Source: a virus | IMG/VR virus record: IMGVR_UViG_3300028831_000408 | Coordinates: 1 to 42,427 of that record | DNA: 42,427 bases | Reading direction: 5' to 3' (one strand) | In this document: in pieces, positions 1 to 7,798 of the stretch | Numbering within the stretch: the first letter of the stretch is position 1 | Layout: each line of letters opens with the position of its first letter | Translations under genes and position numbers: made by a program | Notes under the pieces: generated by a model | Database searches by the model: none | Seen by the model: only the letters and a program-made list of their open reading frames with translations | Told to the model about the DNA's origin: nothing

Positions 1-2
1 AG

Positions 3-2204
3 AAAACGTTCGAGGACCGGATCAACAACCGGCTGATGGAGCACATCAATTTTTCGCTGAAGAACTACCAGTTTTATTCCGCCGTGGACCTGGCGTGGGA
101 ACCGCCGCCGCTGGCCTCCAAGATCCATCCGCTGGTGCTCTACGCGCAAAACCGGATCGACATGGGCGCGTGCGCTTCGCAGCTCGCCACGCTCAAATGC
201 GCCGATGAATTTGTGAAGAAGGACGAGAAGGGCAACGTCGTTGGGATCGATCCGCCACGGTTCTTCGACGTTTCAATCAACCTCGTCCGATCGATGATCA
301 CGCGCCGGCTGGCCGCGCAGTCCAACAAGTACAACAACCTTTTCCCTTATTTCAAATACGAGAGTCGCTCGACAAGCCAGGTCGGAAAACTTCGCGCGGA
401 CATTATGAGCCAGCGCACCGACATCATGGCCGATCAATTCGATTATCGGCACACCGATACGCAATGCTACCGGGACGGGCTCATGTACGGGCACGCGATC
501 GATTTCATCCGGTGCGCCTGGGAACGCGACGTGCATTGGTCCGAGAAATCAAAAGCCGAAGGCGATCAGAGCAAACCCGAGTTTGAGAACCGAACCACGC
601 GGGAGGGGCTCGCCTGGGTGAAGCCGCATCCTTCGCGTGTTTTCTGGGATAACGCCTATCCGCTGGCGTCGTTGAATTCCGATTCGGGTTGCACCTATGT
701 CGGTTTCTGGGACGTAATGCGTTACCGCGACATCTCAACAAATCCGGCCTACTACAACCGCACCGAAGTTGGTTACAATCAGGTTTACCTTTCCCTGTTC
801 CAGACCTACGCCCAATACTTCAGCCAGTACTACACGACGATCAATCCGCCGGCTTCGCCGTCCAACTGGAGCGACGCGACCAGCGCGAACGATCAAAAGA
901 ATCTCATCGGTTACTACTCGGGCGACCAAAACGACACGTCCGTTGTGAAGGCCGAGTACTTCGAGAAGCTGGTTCCTTCGGAATGGGGCTTCGGGACCTA
1001 CCCGTATCCGGTCTGGGTCCGCTTCGTGGTTGCCGGATGGAACACGGTAATCTACGCGGAGATCCTGGCTTCGTCACCTGGCGCGGCGCTGACCTACAAC
1101 GAACGCGACGATCGGAAGGTGAACCTGGGCATCGGCCATGAAATGCTTTCCTGGCAGGATCACATGACTAACTTGGCGTCGTACCTCCTGCACGCTCTGT
1201 CGAGCGATAATCAGAAGATCCTGGTGCTCGACACCGACCAGTTGAGTCCGGAGCAGTTGACGATGTTCCGGAAGCGGACGCAGGGCAAAAATTGGCGCAG
1301 CGAAACGACCGTCCTGGAAGTGTCCCGCCTGAAAATGGATACCTTGGGCGTGAAGATCGAAGACATCGTCAACCTGATCGAAACGCGGTCATCGACGCAG
1401 ATCAACCTGATCTTCGAAGCGATGCTTCGGCTGATGAACCTGGTGGAACGCATCATGGCGCTCAGTCCGCAGGAGCAGGGCCAGCCGGCCCCGCGGGAAA
1501 TCTCCGCCACGGAAACCAATCTCATCGCGGGAACCACTGAGAGCGTTTACAACTTCATCTCCGATTCGATCGACGAATTCCGCGCCGCCAAAAAACGGAT
1601 CATTTACGAATCCTACATGGCGTTCGGCGAACAAAACTTCCAGGTGCCGGTCACCGGGCGTTATTCGGTGGCGACGATCACCAAGGCCGGGCTGCAGGCG
1701 GCGGACATGGACGATGAGGACGCCACGCAGAATTTTGGCCGATACACCGGGACGATCATAGGCACCAAGAAGAATCTGGAACACGATTTCATCTTCACCA
1801 GCAGGGACGGGGCGGAGCGCGCCTCGAACCAGCAGGCCGCGCAGACGCTCGGTGAACTTCTCAAATCCATCCTGCCGATCCCCGCCGTGCAGGAATCATT
1901 GACGAAGAACCAGCTCTCTGGAATCATCAACGAACTTTCCCGGTTGAGTGGCGCGTTCGATTTGAAGCTGCCGGATGACGACCCCAAAGGGAACGAACCG
2001 ATTTCGCCGGCCGCCAGCGAAGCGTTCCAACAGGCATTGCAGCAGATCACCGCGACCCTCGAGGAACACGCGAAGCAGTTGGTCGGCATCGAAGGGCTGT
2101 TGCAGAAGATCGCGCAGCTGGGCAGAACCAACGGCGCGCCGCCTTCAATGGCGGGACCGATGATGATGCCTTCCGGCGCTCCTGCGATGCCGATGCCTCG
2201 ATGA
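3..2204 (+). CDS. Portal protein (probable), 5' end outside window
   Basis: Probable portal (head-tail connector) protein, which would form the dodecameric ring at the capsid vertex through which DNA is packaged. The reading frame is open from base 3 with no stop upstream, so the gene may begin before the window; the first ATG inside is at 36 and gives 722 residues, within the range of large podovirus-type portals. The middle is mixed alpha/beta with many aromatic residues. The C-terminal third is helical, and the last 25 or so residues are rich in Met, Pro and Gly. I see no diagnostic catalytic motif. The call rests on size, on composition and on position directly upstream of the scaffold and capsid genes. 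Terminase would be expected to the left, outside the window. A different head-completion protein cannot be excluded. Confidence 0.68.
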   Translation, partial: KTFEDRINNRLMEHINFSLKNYQFYSAVDLAWEPPPLASKIHPLVLYAQNRIDMGACASQLATLKCADEFVKKDEKGNVVGIDPPRFFDVSINLVRSMITRRLAAQSNKYNNLFPYFKYESRSTSQVGKLRADIMSQRTDIMADQFDYRHTDTQCYRDGLMYGHAIDFIRCAWERDVHWSEKSKAEGDQSKPEFENRTTREGLAWVKPHPSRVFWDNAYPLASLNSDSGCTYVGFWDVMRYRDISTNPAYYNRTEVGYNQVYLSLFQTYAQYFSQYYTTINPPASPSNWSDATSANDQKNLIGYYSGDQNDTSVVKAEYFEKLVPSEWGFGTYPYPVWVRFVVAGWNTVIYAEILASSPGAALTYNERDDRKVNLGIGHEMLSWQDHMTNLASYLLHALSSDNQKILVLDTDQLSPEQLTMFRKRTQGKNWRSETTVLEVSRLKMDTLGVKIEDIVNLIETRSSTQINLIFEAMLRLMNLVERIMALSPQEQGQPAPREISATETNLIAGTTESVYNFISDSIDEFRAAKKRIIYESYMAFGEQNFQVPVTGRYSVATITKAGLQAADMDDEDATQNFGRYTGTIIGTKKNLEHDFIFTSRDGAERASNQQAAQTLGELLKSILPIPAVQESLTKNQLSGIINELSRLSGAFDLKLPDDDPKGNEPISPAASEAFQQALQQITATLEEHAKQLVGIEGLLQKIAQLGRTNGAPPSMAGPMMMPSGAPAMPMPR

Positions 2205-2229
2205 GAGATTAAACCAAATGAGAAAACGC

Positions 2230-2268
2230 GACGCGGTGGGCTGTCGTAGCCCGTTACGATACCGCGTC
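2230..2268 (+). repeat. Nested hairpin between portal and HNH genes
   Basis: The 162-bp gap after the portal gene contains an 8-bp inverted repeat, GACGCGGT (2230-2237) with ACCGCGTC (2261-2268). Directly inside it is a second perfect 5-bp stem, GGGCT/AGCCC (2238-2242 with 2248-2252). The two stems would stack coaxially. No T-run follows, so it is not a classic terminator. It could be an RNA processing site, or a structure brought in with the adjacent HNH gene. A 50-codon frame (2218-2370) also spans it and meets the HNH start in an ATGA overlap, but it has no ribosome site and no recognisable features. Confidence 0.5.
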
Positions 2269-2366
2269 ATGGCCGAGAGAGCTTGTCCGTGGTCGTCGGC
2301 TCTGCTTGGGAAGTGCAAAGACGGCGACCCGCTTGATCACGGCAGGCGGGCGCCGCAGGTTGGAAA

Positions 2367-2939
2367 ATGAAACACGGTCACGCCAGAGCAGGAAAATTTT
2401 CAGGCGCTTACAAGGCTTGGCGATCCATGTGGAATCGCAAGGCCAATGATCCTTACTATCTGAACGTCCCTATCTGTGATGCGTGGAAAGAGTTCCTGCC
2501 ATTCTACGCGGAAATGGGAGATCGTCCAGAAGGATTGGAAATTGACCGGATCGACGGAACGAAGGGGTACGAGCCTGGAAATTGCAGATGGGCAACACGG
2601 ACGGTTCAGAACAGAAATAGCCTCAACTGTCGGTGGATTGAATTTGATGGCAAGAGGAAACTTCTGACTGACTGGGCTGATGAACTTGGGATTACGCCGG
2701 GAACGCTTTCCGAGCGTCTGGAAAAATGGGGAGTTGAAAAAGCGATGACTGTTCCTCGCGGTCAAAAGTTCGCCGATCAAACTCACGAGCAGAATCCAGC
2801 CGCCAAGTTGACAATGGCCAAAGCTGAAGAAATCAGAATCCGTTTGCTGAACGGTGCAACTAAAAAAGGATTAGCCAGGGAATTTGGAGTTTCTGACACA
2901 ACAGTCCGCATGATCGAAAGGAGGTTTACGTGGGCGTGA
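2367..2939 (+). CDS. HNH homing-type endonuclease with C-terminal HTH
   Basis: A free-standing phage endonuclease of the HNH type, 190 residues, likely a selfish mobile gene that cuts a related allele lacking it. The diagnostic core is LEIDRIDGTKGYEPGNCRWA (residues 57-76), the DRID...Y.PGNCRWAT motif of this family. It is preceded by YKAWRSMW (15-22) and by CDAWKEF. After the nuclease core come two DNA-recognition segments: a NUMOD-like helix-turn-helix (about 98-130, LTDWADELGITPGTLSERL) and a second HTH (about 148-185, KGLAREFGVSDTTVRMIE). The gene sits between the portal gene and a phosphoesterase, and its final codons form the ribosome site of the next gene. A shorter relative lies on the minus strand at 14974-15351. 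It is an inserted gene rather than an intron open frame, since the portal gene ends in a normal stop. Confidence 0.85.
   Translation: MKHGHARAGKFSGAYKAWRSMWNRKANDPYYLNVPICDAWKEFLPFYAEMGDRPEGLEIDRIDGTKGYEPGNCRWATRTVQNRNSLNCRWIEFDGKRKLLTDWADELGITPGTLSERLEKWGVEKAMTVPRGQKFADQTHEQNPAAKLTMAKAEEIRIRLLNGATKKGLAREFGVSDTTVRMIERRFTWA
2917..2924 (+). promoter_or_regulatory. Shine-Dalgarno of the DHH gene, inside the HNH gene
   Basis: AAAGGAGG lies 5 nt upstream of the GTG at 2930 and within the last codons of the HNH gene. It is one of the strongest ribosome sites in the window and fixes the phosphoesterase start at GTG 2930 rather than GTG 2936. Confidence 0.75.
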
Positions 2940-3919
2940 AGACGTTTGTGTTGTACCACGGAGGTTGTCCAGATGGGTTTGGAGCGTGTTTCGCCGCGTG
3001 GCTGCGCTACGGCGATAATGCCACGTACATTCCGGTGAACTACGGCAAGCCGATGCCGGAGATGGAGGACGGCTCCGAAGTTTTCATCATCGATTTTTCC
3101 TATCCGCGCGAGCCATTGAAGCAACTGGCCCGGAGGATGCGATCGGTAGTTGTGCTCGATCACCATGCGACGGCTCAAGCGGATCTCGACGGTTTGCAGG
3201 TGGAAATTGCCGGAGAATTTTTCAAGACTGAGGCTGGCAAGAATCTGCCAGCATCACCTCACCTCATCCGCTTCGACATGAACAAGAGCGGGGCGGTGCT
3301 CGCCTGCGAATACTTTCACGGCGACGCCATCAAGTGTGAAGTGGGACAGCTCGGGGAATTCTTCGCCTACTTGCAAGACCGCGATCTCTGGAAGTTCGAA
3401 CTGCCGATGAGTCGCGAGGTGTCGATGGCGCTGCGTTCCTACCCAATGGATTTCAAAACCTGGTCGGACCTGAGCGGGATCAGTGTCTCGGGGCAGATTT
3501 ACGAAGCGCCCGGGATCTGCATGGACCGGCTGAAGAAAGAAGGCGTCGCCTGCCGCCGGCTCACCGAGCAGCAAGTGGACATCATGGCGAAGAACCATCG
3601 GTGGGGCTACTTCGATACGAAGTCAGGCAAGGTGGAGATCAAGAACGAATTCGATCCTGGCGGCAACGGCGAACCCACGGTGCCGTCTCACGTCGTCATC
3701 ATGCCGGTGGCAAACGCCACGGTGTTCTTCTCCGAAGTTGGAGAGAAACTTTTGCAGAATCATCCGGGATTCGATTGTGCTGCGTACTATCTCGATCGCG
3801 CGGATGGCCGGCGCCAGTGGGGACTTCGCAGCCGGGAGAACTTTGACTCATCCGCCGTCGCTAAAGCCTTCGGGGGTGGGGGGCATCCCGGCGCTTCTGG
3901 GTTCGTTCAACAACTATGA
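2930..3919 (+). CDS. DHH/DHHA1-family phosphoesterase
   Basis: A 329-residue phosphoesterase of the DHH superfamily (RecJ/NrnA/GdpP-type fold). These metal-dependent enzymes hydrolyse short RNAs (nanoRNA), pAp or cyclic-dinucleotide products. Seen in the sequence: motif I YHGGCPDGFG (H10, D15), motif II IIDFS (D55), motif III LDHHAT (D77, H78, H79), and a C-terminal DHHA1 glycine motif GGGGHPGASGF (315-325). All expected metal ligands are present and the length suits a compact, cytoplasmic NrnA-like enzyme. Start GTG 2930 is chosen from the Shine-Dalgarno 5 nt upstream; it overlaps the HNH gene by 10 bases. The stop overlaps the next gene (ATGA at 3916). Its place between portal and scaffold genes is odd for a metabolic enzyme. 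Substrate is unknown; RNA turnover or removal of host signalling nucleotides are both possible. Confidence 0.88.
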   Translation: MGVKTFVLYHGGCPDGFGACFAAWLRYGDNATYIPVNYGKPMPEMEDGSEVFIIDFSYPREPLKQLARRMRSVVVLDHHATAQADLDGLQVEIAGEFFKTEAGKNLPASPHLIRFDMNKSGAVLACEYFHGDAIKCEVGQLGEFFAYLQDRDLWKFELPMSREVSMALRSYPMDFKTWSDLSGISVSGQIYEAPGICMDRLKKEGVACRRLTEQQVDIMAKNHRWGYFDTKSGKVEIKNEFDPGGNGEPTVPSHVVIMPVANATVFFSEVGEKLLQNHPGFDCAAYYLDRADGRRQWGLRSRENFDSSAVAKAFGGGGHPGASGFVQQL

Positions 3920-4113
3920 AACCGTTCCAACAACGCGTCGTCGATGAGAAGGCAGCGCTCGACGATAAAATCGGTCGGCTGCGCCCGTTCATCGGCGGCG
4001 AAACGTTTCTGAGTCTTCCACGCGAGGAGCAGAAGCGAATGGAACGCCAGCTCCACATCATGGATGAATACTCAGCCGTGCTTGGCGAACGCATCGCCGC
4101 GTTCGAAGATTGA
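3916..4113 (+). CDS. Small conserved phage protein (crAss001_48-related type)
   Basis: A 65-residue, mostly helical, charged protein. It begins with MKPFQQRVVDEKAALDDKI and continues with a second helix (REEQKRMERQLHIMDEYSAVL), a pattern I recognise from a widespread family of small phage proteins described as crAss001_48-related. Function is unknown. It starts in a 4-base ATGA overlap with the phosphoesterase and ends 4 nt before the scaffold-like gene, so it is translated as part of the head operon. The two predicted helices could form a hairpin. Family assignment is from remembered motif similarity only. Confidence 0.65.
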   Translation: MKPFQQRVVDEKAALDDKIGRLRPFIGGETFLSLPREEQKRMERQLHIMDEYSAVLGERIAAFED

Positions 4114-4117
4114 TCCT

Positions 4118-5749
4118 ATGGCCGATACCCCTCCAGCCGCCGCCGCGCCTCCCGCTGCCCCGCCTCCACCTCCGGTGCCCGAACGCGGCGCCGATGATCC
4201 TCAGCTCAAGTCCCTGTTCGACGATTTAGGCGTCGTTCTTGAGAAGCCGCCAGCAGCAACGACCCCTGCGGCATCGGGCAATCCCCCCGGTGCCGCCCCA
4301 TCTTCGACGGCCGCGCCTGCACTTCCCGCCCCTGCTCCTGGTGCTCCCCCTGCGGCGCCGCCACCTCCGGGTACTGCTCCGGGAGGAACCGCCGTGGTTC
4401 CCCCAGGAACGGCCCCAGGATCGCCTGCAAGCGCTCCGGGAGCCGCGCCCGCACCCGGAACACCTCCAGGCACGTCCGCGCCCGCGCCAGGCGTCACCGT
4501 GCGCCGGGAAAAGCCAATTGCGTCAGTTGTTGAAGAAGTTTTGCGGAAAGTGATGGGCGAAGCTCCCACGGCTGCCGCAGCAACTCCGCCGCCGGCAGCA
4601 ACACCGCCGCCTCCAGCCGAGGATCCGTTCCTCGCCAACATGGTGCCCGAGGAGAAGGAAGCGTACGACCTCGCCAAATGGGCGGAGGAGAACGTTCCGG
4701 AGTACAAAGGCCAAAGTCTTTCCGGCAAGTTCCTGAACTTCTATAAGTCGGTGGATCAATACATTACGACCGAGCGGCAGAAGGATCCGAACCGAAAATT
4801 CGATGATACCGACGAGGCTTTTCAAAGCTTCGTTGAAAGCGCGCGGCCGGAGATCGAACCGGCAAGATGGGAGAAGTTGAAGACCGACCGGCTCATCGCG
4901 CAGGTGCAGGAATCGACCACCAAGGCTGTCACAGAGAAGTTTTCGAAGGAGAACGAGGAACTCAAACGCCGCCAGCTCATGCTGGAAAAGCGTCCGATCA
5001 TCGAAGGCAGGATCGGTAGGTTCCGGGATAACGTCGGCAAACTGATGACGGCTGACACCGCTTCACCGTTGCCAACCATTGCCGCAAAGATCGGGACCGA
5101 TGGCGTGGACAAGGCGCTTGAAGCCGATCCGGTGTTCACGCCCATCGTTGTAACTGCTTACAACCACGGCGAAAGGGCGGTTGCCGAGTTCCTGGCCATG
5201 AGCGAGGGCGTGAAGCCATACAATCCAAACGATCAGATTCAGGATTGGATCATTCGCTTTATTCGCAGAGCCGGCGACGTGTTCGCGGCCAACGGCGGCG
5301 AGAAACGCGTCAGGGCCGCGGAGGACGGCACGCAACAGACCTTCCTGCCCCGCGGCAAATACAACGAGTTGTTGATGAAGAATCCGGCGGAGGCCGCGAA
5401 TCACTGGACCTTCAGCGACGAAGACGTCGTCGCGATGCTGGAACGGAACACCAAGGATCACATGGCGGCGTTGATCAAAACCGAGACCGAACGGTTGACG
5501 AAGGCTGGTTATATTCGGCCAACACCTCCTCCTGCCGCCCCGAATGGAGCGCCACCGGCTTCAGGAATGCCAAATCCTGCTCCTGCACCAAACGGCGCAC
5601 CCGGAACACCGCCGCCGCCAGAACCGCCAGGATCACCTCGGGCCGGCGTCAGCGTGGCTCCTGGTCAAGGCGGAGGCAGCGTTCCGCAGCCAGGAGCGTT
5701 ATCAGACTTTGAGCTTCAACAGCTTGGGATACCGCGCAAGGCGGCTTGA
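4118..5749 (+). CDS. Scaffold-like head assembly protein, proline-rich ends
   Basis: A 543-residue protein that probably guides capsid assembly. The first about 165 residues are almost only Pro, Ala, Gly and Thr with repeated PPGTAPG-type words. The central 190-430 region is charged and helical (for example FSKENEELKRRQLMLEKR), as in scaffolding proteins. The last about 60 residues are again Pro/Ala/Gly-rich and end in DFELQQLGIPRKAA, a helical tail that could contact the coat protein. The longer frame starts at 4064, but ATG 4118 lies 4 nt after the preceding stop and avoids a 50-base overlap, so I use it. Position between portal and capsid genes fits the scaffold slot. No protease motif was found. 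The low-complexity arms are unusual for scaffolds and could act as flexible spacers. Confidence 0.65.
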   Translation: MADTPPAAAAPPAAPPPPPVPERGADDPQLKSLFDDLGVVLEKPPAATTPAASGNPPGAAPSSTAAPALPAPAPGAPPAAPPPPGTAPGGTAVVPPGTAPGSPASAPGAAPAPGTPPGTSAPAPGVTVRREKPIASVVEEVLRKVMGEAPTAAAATPPPAATPPPPAEDPFLANMVPEEKEAYDLAKWAEENVPEYKGQSLSGKFLNFYKSVDQYITTERQKDPNRKFDDTDEAFQSFVESARPEIEPARWEKLKTDRLIAQVQESTTKAVTEKFSKENEELKRRQLMLEKRPIIEGRIGRFRDNVGKLMTADTASPLPTIAAKIGTDGVDKALEADPVFTPIVVTAYNHGERAVAEFLAMSEGVKPYNPNDQIQDWIIRFIRRAGDVFAANGGEKRVRAAEDGTQQTFLPRGKYNELLMKNPAEAANHWTFSDEDVVAMLERNTKDHMAALIKTETERLTKAGYIRPTPPPAAPNGAPPASGMPNPAPAPNGAPGTPPPPEPPGSPRAGVSVAPGQGGGSVPQPGALSDFELQQLGIPRKAA

Positions 5750-5786
5750 AATGTTCTCATAGGCGATACACAGCCAAATGAAATAA

Positions 5787-5848
5787 GGCGGCGCCGCAGG
5801 CTCTGGCAGGGAGCGCATCTCCACCAACCCGGCGCCGCCCGCGTTTTT
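5787..5848 (+). terminator. Long-loop inverted repeat plus T-run in capsid leader
   Basis: Perfect 9-bp GC inverted repeat GGCGGCGCC (5787-5795) and GGCGCCGCC (5831-5839), separated by 35 nt and followed by CGCGTTTTT. It could be a rho-independent terminator that lowers read-through between scaffold and capsid genes, or a structured 5' leader of the capsid mRNA. Confidence 0.45.
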
Positions 5849-5860
5849 GGCAACCGCCAA

Positions 5861-5890
5861 ATTTAGTCCGATGGCTAACTCGGGCTAAAT
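5861..5890 (+). repeat. 10-bp stem-loop upstream of capsid gene
   Basis: ATTTAGTCCG (5861-5870) pairs with CGGGCTAAAT (5881-5890) over 10 positions with one G-U pair, around a 10-nt loop. It is followed by CTTTCTT. With the larger inverted repeat just upstream it makes the 233-bp gap before the capsid gene strongly structured. It may be an RNA processing or stability element for the abundant capsid message, or a weak terminator. Confidence 0.5.
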
Positions 5891-5982
5891 CTTTCTTCAG
5901 CAAAATCGCTCCAAACCCTTCACAGGAAAGAGTTCAGGTTCACAATGCTTGCCATAACGACAGCAAAGAAAGACCACCACCT

Positions 5983-7638
5983 ATGAGCCTCCTCGATTCA
6001 TGCAATCCCCGATTGATCCAAGTTGACGATAGCTGCGGCTGCACCCTCACGCGCGCGTCCATCCAAGCATGGACCGCCGCCGACGTTGAAAACCTCGGCC
6101 TGAAGGAAGTCGGCATGGACCGTATCATTGCGCAAACTAAGGAGTTGCGCATGACCGGCGTGAAGCAGCGCGCGCTCACCGATCTTTTGATGAGCCGTAT
6201 GCGTCCGGGCAAACAGGGCGTGCTCGGCACCGATCAGCATAACCGATCCATCATCGCACCGTTTTCGCTTGTGCCACAGCGCAGCGTGGTCAACAGCAAC
6301 TACTTCGTCATCGAATCCGCGGAGGCAACTCCTGGTGCGACCTACACCGATCAACATGCCGGTGCGTGGCGCGTGAAGGTGATCAACGAAGCCGGCGCGT
6401 TCGCCACCTCGCTGGTTCACCTGGAGAAGTATTTTCTGCCCGGGAAGTTTGTTACGGTATTGACGCTGGATCCTTCGACCGGTGTTTCGCGCACCCTCCA
6501 ATTCAAGGTGCTGGGCACGGCGAATGCCGATGCCGGCGGGGTGAGCAAGGCCACCGTGGACCTGGAGCCCCCCTACTCCGCGACTGGCTGGACCGCGCTC
6601 TCCGGGGATGAACAGGACGTGTTCGCGCCCGAGAAAGGCGTGGTGATCAACCTCGCCAATTCGGTTTCGAACTACGAAAGCTGGTGCTACCAGTACCCGG
6701 CGGAGAACACTCTCAAGCTGCGCGATTTCTGGTGGCAAACCGTCCGCACGACGTGGTGCTACAACGACGAGTACGTCAAAGCGCTTCAGGCGCCGCTCAC
6801 CGGGACCTTCTTTCAAAAGTTTCGCACGCTGGCTCTTGCCGAGCAGCGCAAACGCCAGGGAGACCAAGAGGAGCGCGACCGGTTCAACACGCTGTTCTAC
6901 GGCCAGCGCATCAACGAGAAGCAGACCAGCAACGGTTACACGGATCTGCCGCAGGTGGTCGATCCGGCGAACACCGATTGCGTGCTCGAATACAAGGCCA
7001 ACACCTTGGGCGCGCGGACGCAGCTCGCCGAATGCGGAAGGGTCATCGACATGCAGGGCGCCGCTCTGGACATCGACATGATCAAGGCGCTGCTTTACGC
7101 GCTGCGCCGGCACCGCGGATTGGACGGCATGGCCGAGATCGATATTTTCGGCGACCGGTTCACCTACGTCCTGTGGCAGACGGCGTTCATCGCCTATGTC
7201 AAGGACCGCTACGGCCTGGACACAACGCGGTTTTATACGCCGGGCCAGAAGCTGGTGTTCAACAATCAGGTGCTCTGGAACTACGACAAGTTCGAGTTCC
7301 CCGAGGACGGCATCATCGTGAATTTTTTCCACGACGATTATTTCGACGATCATCTCTCGGCGTTTCCGGACGACATCAAGGCGCGCGGCCGGCAGCTCTG
7401 GGTGATCGATTGGAGCGACATCGCCGTCGCGATGGCCGACAGCCGGTCGGTGAACCGCCAGACCAACGTGGCGGATAACCTCTACAACTGCGTGATCCAG
7501 CCAAACGTGAATCACTACCAGTTGCAGAGCCAGACGATCCAGGTGCAGCTCGGCGACGCGAACCGGCATCTGGTGATCGAGAATTTTTCGGACGAATGCG
7601 CGGTGCTCTCGGCGACGCCTTGCACGGCGGCATCGTAA
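5983..7638 (+). CDS. Major capsid protein (probable)
   Basis: A 551-residue protein with the size and place of a major coat protein: after portal and scaffold, before the connector genes, and with its own long structured leader and a strong downstream terminator, as expected for a very highly expressed gene. The N-terminal about 110 residues are helical. The body is beta-rich with many Trp, Tyr and Phe (LRDFWWQTVRTTWCYNDEY; VIDWSDIAVAMADSR), and the C-terminus runs as beta strands (NRHLVIENFSDECAVLSATP). No signal peptide or transmembrane segment is visible. I recognise no sequence motif specific to a capsid family, so the HK97-type fold is inferred from context. A purine-rich AAAGAAAG lies about 11 nt before the ATG. 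Confidence 0.7.
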   Translation: MSLLDSCNPRLIQVDDSCGCTLTRASIQAWTAADVENLGLKEVGMDRIIAQTKELRMTGVKQRALTDLLMSRMRPGKQGVLGTDQHNRSIIAPFSLVPQRSVVNSNYFVIESAEATPGATYTDQHAGAWRVKVINEAGAFATSLVHLEKYFLPGKFVTVLTLDPSTGVSRTLQFKVLGTANADAGGVSKATVDLEPPYSATGWTALSGDEQDVFAPEKGVVINLANSVSNYESWCYQYPAENTLKLRDFWWQTVRTTWCYNDEYVKALQAPLTGTFFQKFRTLALAEQRKRQGDQEERDRFNTLFYGQRINEKQTSNGYTDLPQVVDPANTDCVLEYKANTLGARTQLAECGRVIDMQGAALDIDMIKALLYALRRHRGLDGMAEIDIFGDRFTYVLWQTAFIAYVKDRYGLDTTRFYTPGQKLVFNNQVLWNYDKFEFPEDGIIVNFFHDDYFDDHLSAFPDDIKARGRQLWVIDWSDIAVAMADSRSVNRQTNVADNLYNCVIQPNVNHYQLQSQTIQVQLGDANRHLVIENFSDECAVLSATPCTAAS

Positions 7639-7652
7639 AAGTTCCGCTTGCG

Positions 7653-7676
7653 ATCCTCCGCTTATTCGCGGAGGAT
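7653..7676 (+). repeat. 9-bp hairpin after capsid gene
   Basis: Perfect 9-bp inverted repeat ATCCTCCGC/GCGGAGGAT with a 6-nt loop, 15 nt after the capsid stop. There is no T-run directly after it. It probably protects the 3' end of the capsid message or works with the terminator at 7727. Confidence 0.55.
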
Positions 7677-7726
7677 GGATCCGTTCTGGTTGTGGTTGTT
7701 TGGATGGATTGACCGATGGTTGGTTG

Positions 7727-7763
7727 GCGCTCCGAGTGTGGCAACCCGGAGCGCTTTTTGTTT
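7727..7763 (+). terminator. Rho-independent terminator after capsid gene
   Basis: Perfect 8-bp GC stem GCGCTCCG (7727-7734) with CGGAGCGC (7747-7754), a 12-nt loop, then TTTTTGTTT. This is the clearest intrinsic terminator in the window and separates the capsid gene from the cargo-like genes that follow. Confidence 0.82.
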
Positions 7764-7794
7764 GACGGAGGCTTTCAACTTCCTGCCTTATAGT
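7762..7794 (+). promoter_or_regulatory. Possible promoter for a leaderless message
   Basis: Directly after the terminator come TTGACG (7762-7767) and TATAGT (7789-7794). The 21-nt spacing is longer than the usual 17, so the -35 box may not be used. The TATAGT box lies 4 nt upstream of the GTG at 7799, where transcription would start, and no Shine-Dalgarno is close to that GTG (nearest GGAGG is 27 nt away). A leaderless start is therefore possible. The evidence is weak. Confidence 0.25.
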
Positions 7795-7798
7795 TTCC

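Noticed and set aside
2218-2370. 50-residue gene between portal and HNH genes
   Set aside because: It has an ATGA junction with the HNH start but no ribosome site, odd composition, and spans a strong hairpin; treated as non-coding.
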